From: Desulfobacteraceae bacterium
GTDB lineage: Bacteria; Desulfobacterota; Desulfobacteria; Desulfobacterales; DAOWNP01
Reading direction: 5' to 3'
Assembly (NCBI GenBank): GCA_030642545.1
Contig: DAOWNP010000098.1
Location: 1-8,234 of the forward strand
DNA length: 8,234 bases
Position numbers and translations under genes: made by a program. Position 1 is the first letter of the stretch, and the number at the start of each line of letters is the position of its first letter. Below the pieces are notes generated by a model. It worked only from the letters and a program-made list of their open reading frames with translations, searched no databases and was not told where the DNA came from. This document shows, piece by piece, positions 6,415-8,234 of this stretch.

Positions 6415-7326
6415 TCAACCATTTTCAAATCCAAAGTTAACTGGTATTTTTACCCACATTTCACAAGGTTTATACCCCTTTGTTCCAGGAGTAAATTCCC
6501 ATTTTTTTACAGCTTTTAATGCAGAATTATCTAAAATTTTATATCCGCTTGATTTATCAATCTTTAGTTCAGCGACCCTGCCCTCTTTTGATACAAGAAC
6601 TTTAAGATTAACTATTCCATGAAACCCTTTAACTTGTGCTGTTTTAGGATAAGCAGGTGCAGGAGAATTTTTGTTAGGAAAAGGCAAAACAATCTTATTT
6701 GCTATCCGAAGATTTATTTCTCTGTACTGCTCTTTTAAAAGAGTTTGCAACTCTTCAATATTTTTTATTTTTATTAACAGACTATTATATTCCTGTTTTA
6801 AAAAAACCTGTTCAGTTTTAAAGTTGTTTATTTCTATCAACAAGTTGCTATCTTGCTGTTTTAATTGCTGTTTTAATTGCTGTTTTATTATATTGGTTTT
6901 AAATAAAATTTGCTTTTGAATATTACTGTTTGATGTCTCAGGCAGCTTTTTTATAATATTTATAGTTTTGTTTTTATCAAAGTCATTTTTTACTTTATCA
7001 ATTTTTTTGTTCAACAAAGAAATAGTTTCTATAACAGGAACAAATTGTAAATAAACAGATTTTTCCATTTTCTCAAGTTCTTTTGTTAAATCTGAAATAG
7101 TGTTGTTTGTTTCACTACGCTTTTCATCTGTCTGAATATCAGGAGATTCCTTACCTCTACCTGTATTTTGATACGCAATAATCCCTGTCATTATTATAGC
7201 AAAACACGAAAATATCATAGAAATCAGCGAAAGATTTTTTTTTATTCTAAAAGAATCGGGATAAACAAGAGATAGAGGTTTTTCAATTGTCTTCATGTTT
7301 ATTTGAGATTTTTCAGTATTTAGCAT
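6415..7326 (-). CDS. TonB-family protein with one TM helix, coiled-coil stalk and TonB C-terminal domain
   Basis: The 303-residue protein has a basic cytosolic N-terminus, a single TM helix (about 31-52), a long charged and Gln/Asn/Lys-rich helical region (about 75-210) and a TonB C-terminal domain (about 222-300). The TonB signature is clear: PAPAYPKTAQVKGFHGIVNL, then SSGYKILDNSALKAVKKWEFTP and a closing W-V-K-I-P-V-N-F. In the family this domain contacts the TonB box of outer-membrane receptors and transmits ExbB/ExbD-derived energy. Canonical TonB spans the periplasm with a Pro-rich region; here a predicted coiled coil takes its place and only a short proline segment (215-226) remains. 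No exbB, exbD or receptor gene is adjacent, so it may be an orphan TonB or a structural protein that borrowed the domain. The start is uncertain: GGGAA lies about 12 nt before this ATG, and Met11 is an alternative with no better ribosome site. Either start keeps the TM helix. Confidence 0.85.
   Translation of the reverse strand: MLNTEKSQINMKTIEKPLSLVYPDSFRIKKNLSLISMIFSCFAIIMTGIIAYQNTGRGKESPDIQTDEKRSETNNTISDLTKELEKMEKSVYLQFVPVIETISLLNKKIDKVKNDFDKNKTINIIKKLPETSNSNIQKQILFKTNIIKQQLKQQLKQQDSNLLIEINNFKTEQVFLKQEYNSLLIKIKNIEELQTLLKEQYREINLRIANKIVLPFPNKNSPAPAYPKTAQVKGFHGIVNLKVLVSKEGRVAELKIDKSSGYKILDNSALKAVKKWEFTPGTKGYKPCEMWVKIPVNFGFENG
6853..6887 (-). repeat. 12-bp tandem repeat in the coiled-coil region of the TonB-like gene
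   Basis: TTGCTGTTTTAA occurs at 6853-6864 and 6865-6876, followed by an 11-base third copy without its last A. On the minus strand it encodes the run QQLKQQLKQQ near residues 149-158. The repeat is nearly perfect at DNA level, suggesting recent slippage within the helical stalk. Confidence 0.75.
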
Positions 7327-7473
7327 GATTTAAAATTATTCCCATCTGCATAGATTAAAAAAAACAAAGTTTATATAAAATTTAATTCCATAGTAAAATT
7401 AAATTTGCAAGTTTTAATTAAATATTATATCAAATTAACTATATTTAATTATAATTTAACTATAAAATTATTT
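7327..7473. promoter_or_regulatory. Divergent promoter region between the TonB-like gene and nth
   Basis: This 147-bp region is extremely AT-rich and separates two divergently transcribed genes, so promoters for both should lie here. TATAAT at 7450-7455 matches the -10 consensus for nth, but no good -35 lies at the usual spacing and the predicted leader would be only about a dozen nt. No convincing Shine-Dalgarno precedes the nth ATG. The individual elements cannot be assigned reliably. Confidence 0.4.
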
Positions 7474-8136
7474 ATGAAACATAAAGATTTTAATATAATA
7501 CTATTTATAACTATACTGTCAGAACAGTACAAGACATGGAATGCACCTGTTATTACACTAATAGCAAATAAAGGTGCGACTCCTTTTGAAATACTTGTTT
7601 CAACCATACTATCATTAAGAACAAAAGATGAAGTAACTGCAAAAGCTGCTATTAGACTTTTTGAAATTGCCAAAAAACCGGAAGAAATTTTAAAAATAGA
7701 TGAACAAACAATACAAAAAGCTATCTACCCTGTTGGTTTTTACAAAACTAAAGCAAAAAGATTAAAACAGATAAGCAAAATATTAATTGAAAAACATGAC
7801 AAAAAAGTTCCGGATACAATGGAAAAACTTTTAAATCTCCCTGGGGTTGGAAGGAAAACAGCAAATCTTGTATTAATTGAAGGTTTTAAAAAAATTGGAA
7901 TATGTGTTGACACACATGTTCATAGAATAAGCAACAGAATAGAATATGTAAAAACAAAAACACCTGAAGAAACTGAATTTGCTTTAAGAAAAATACTGCC
8001 AAAACAATACTGGATAAAATATAATGAAATATTAGTTGCTTTTGGACAAACAATCTGCCGCCCTGTTTCCCCTTTTTGCAGCAAATGCCCTGTCTTGTTT
8101 ATATGCTCTAAAAAAGATGTGAATATTTCAAGATAA
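7474..8136 (+). CDS. nth: Endonuclease III (DNA glycosylase/AP lyase)
   Basis: This base-excision-repair enzyme removes oxidised pyrimidines such as thymine glycol from DNA and cleaves the resulting abasic site by beta-elimination. The 220-residue protein has the usual family length. The helix-hairpin-helix LPGVGRKTAN (122-131) contains the catalytic lysine Lys128, and VDTHVHRISNR (145-155) contains the catalytic aspartate Asp146. The C-terminal iron-sulphur loop is complete: Cys195-X6-Cys202-X2-Cys205-X5-Cys211, ligating a [4Fe-4S] cluster. The N-terminal helix ILSLRTKDEVT (45-55) corresponds to the family's LS-x-x-T-x-D region. I chose the ATG at 7474: the frame stays open upstream to a TTG at 7405, but that would add 23 residues rich in Ile, Leu, Asn and Tyr from promoter-like AT DNA, with no family counterpart. 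It is a single gene, divergent from the TonB-like gene, with no evident operon partner. Confidence 0.95.
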   Translation: MKHKDFNIILFITILSEQYKTWNAPVITLIANKGATPFEILVSTILSLRTKDEVTAKAAIRLFEIAKKPEEILKIDEQTIQKAIYPVGFYKTKAKRLKQISKILIEKHDKKVPDTMEKLLNLPGVGRKTANLVLIEGFKKIGICVDTHVHRISNRIEYVKTKTPEETEFALRKILPKQYWIKYNEILVAFGQTICRPVSPFCSKCPVLFICSKKDVNISR

Positions 8137-8234
8137 GCCAGTAATACTCAGTGGTGTCCGGTTAGGAAAGTACAGGAAACAAAATAGACAAAATACGGAA
8201 AGTTTAATTGTTTTTTCCGCTATTTTAGAATAAA
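8137..8234. other. Non-coding right edge downstream of nth
   Basis: No gene start is seen. CGGAAA (8196-8201) and TTTCCG (8214-8219) form a 6-bp stem with a 12-nt loop, about 60 bp after the nth stop and without a following U-tract, so a terminator is only possible. The segment TGGTGTCCGGTTAGGAAAG near 8152-8170 is more G+C-rich than its surroundings and recalls transposon-end sequences, but no transposase or second end is in view. Confidence 0.4.

Noticed and set aside
6671..6919. 82-codon Cys/Phe-rich open frame on the plus strand
   Set aside because: Its apparent Cys/Asn repeat is just the antisense reading of the 12-bp QQLK repeat in the TonB-like gene.
7405..7473. N-terminal extension of nth from a TTG codon
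   Set aside because: The 23 extra residues derive from AT-rich promoter-like DNA, have no counterpart in the family, and the ATG at 7474 gives the expected length.

Overview
The window is AT-rich throughout and carries four convincing protein genes: two large hybrid sensor histidine kinases that converge on each other, a TonB-family protein, and an endonuclease III. The organism is probably a low-G+C Gram-negative bacterium with a large signalling repertoire. Multi-PAS and CHASE hybrid kinases and a TonB-family protein indicate an outer-membrane-bearing cell. The REP-type palindrome at the left edge and the overall style suggest Desulfobacterota (Desulfobacterales-like). That assignment is inference from general family knowledge; no 16S or other marker gene is present.

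Layout: 1-243 is non-coding. It holds a compact inverted-repeat (REP/BIME-like) element at 37-124, a pair of 19-bp near-identical direct repeats (1-19 and 166-184), three spaced GGAC-NN-TT motifs, and a plausible sigma-70 promoter and Shine-Dalgarno for the first gene. 244-2835 (+) encodes a membrane hybrid histidine kinase (2 TM, 3 PAS, HisKA, HATPase, REC). 2882-5959 (-) encodes a CHASE-domain hybrid kinase (TM-CHASE-TM-HisKA-HATPase-REC-REC-Hpt); only 46 bp separate the two stop codons, with a likely terminator for the minus-strand gene in that gap. 5960-6414 is a 455-bp AT-rich non-coding stretch with short repeats and palindromes. 6415-7326 (-) encodes a one-TM coiled-coil protein ending in a TonB C-terminal domain. 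It is divergent from nth (7474-8136, +), an ordinary endonuclease III with a complete Fe-S cluster motif. 8137-8234 is non-coding.

How the parts may work together: both kinases are complete in their catalytic residues, but neither has a stand-alone response regulator in the window. The second kinase carries all relay modules up to the Hpt histidine, so its final output must be encoded elsewhere. The TonB-like gene lacks exbB/exbD neighbours and nth is a housekeeping base-excision-repair gene; I see no functional link between these two and the kinases. I found no defence system, CRISPR array, RNA gene or intact mobile element. The most interesting items are non-coding or repeat structures: the nested palindrome with its flanking direct repeats, the in-frame 15-bp minisatellite in the kinase linker, and the unusual coiled-coil architecture of the TonB-like protein.
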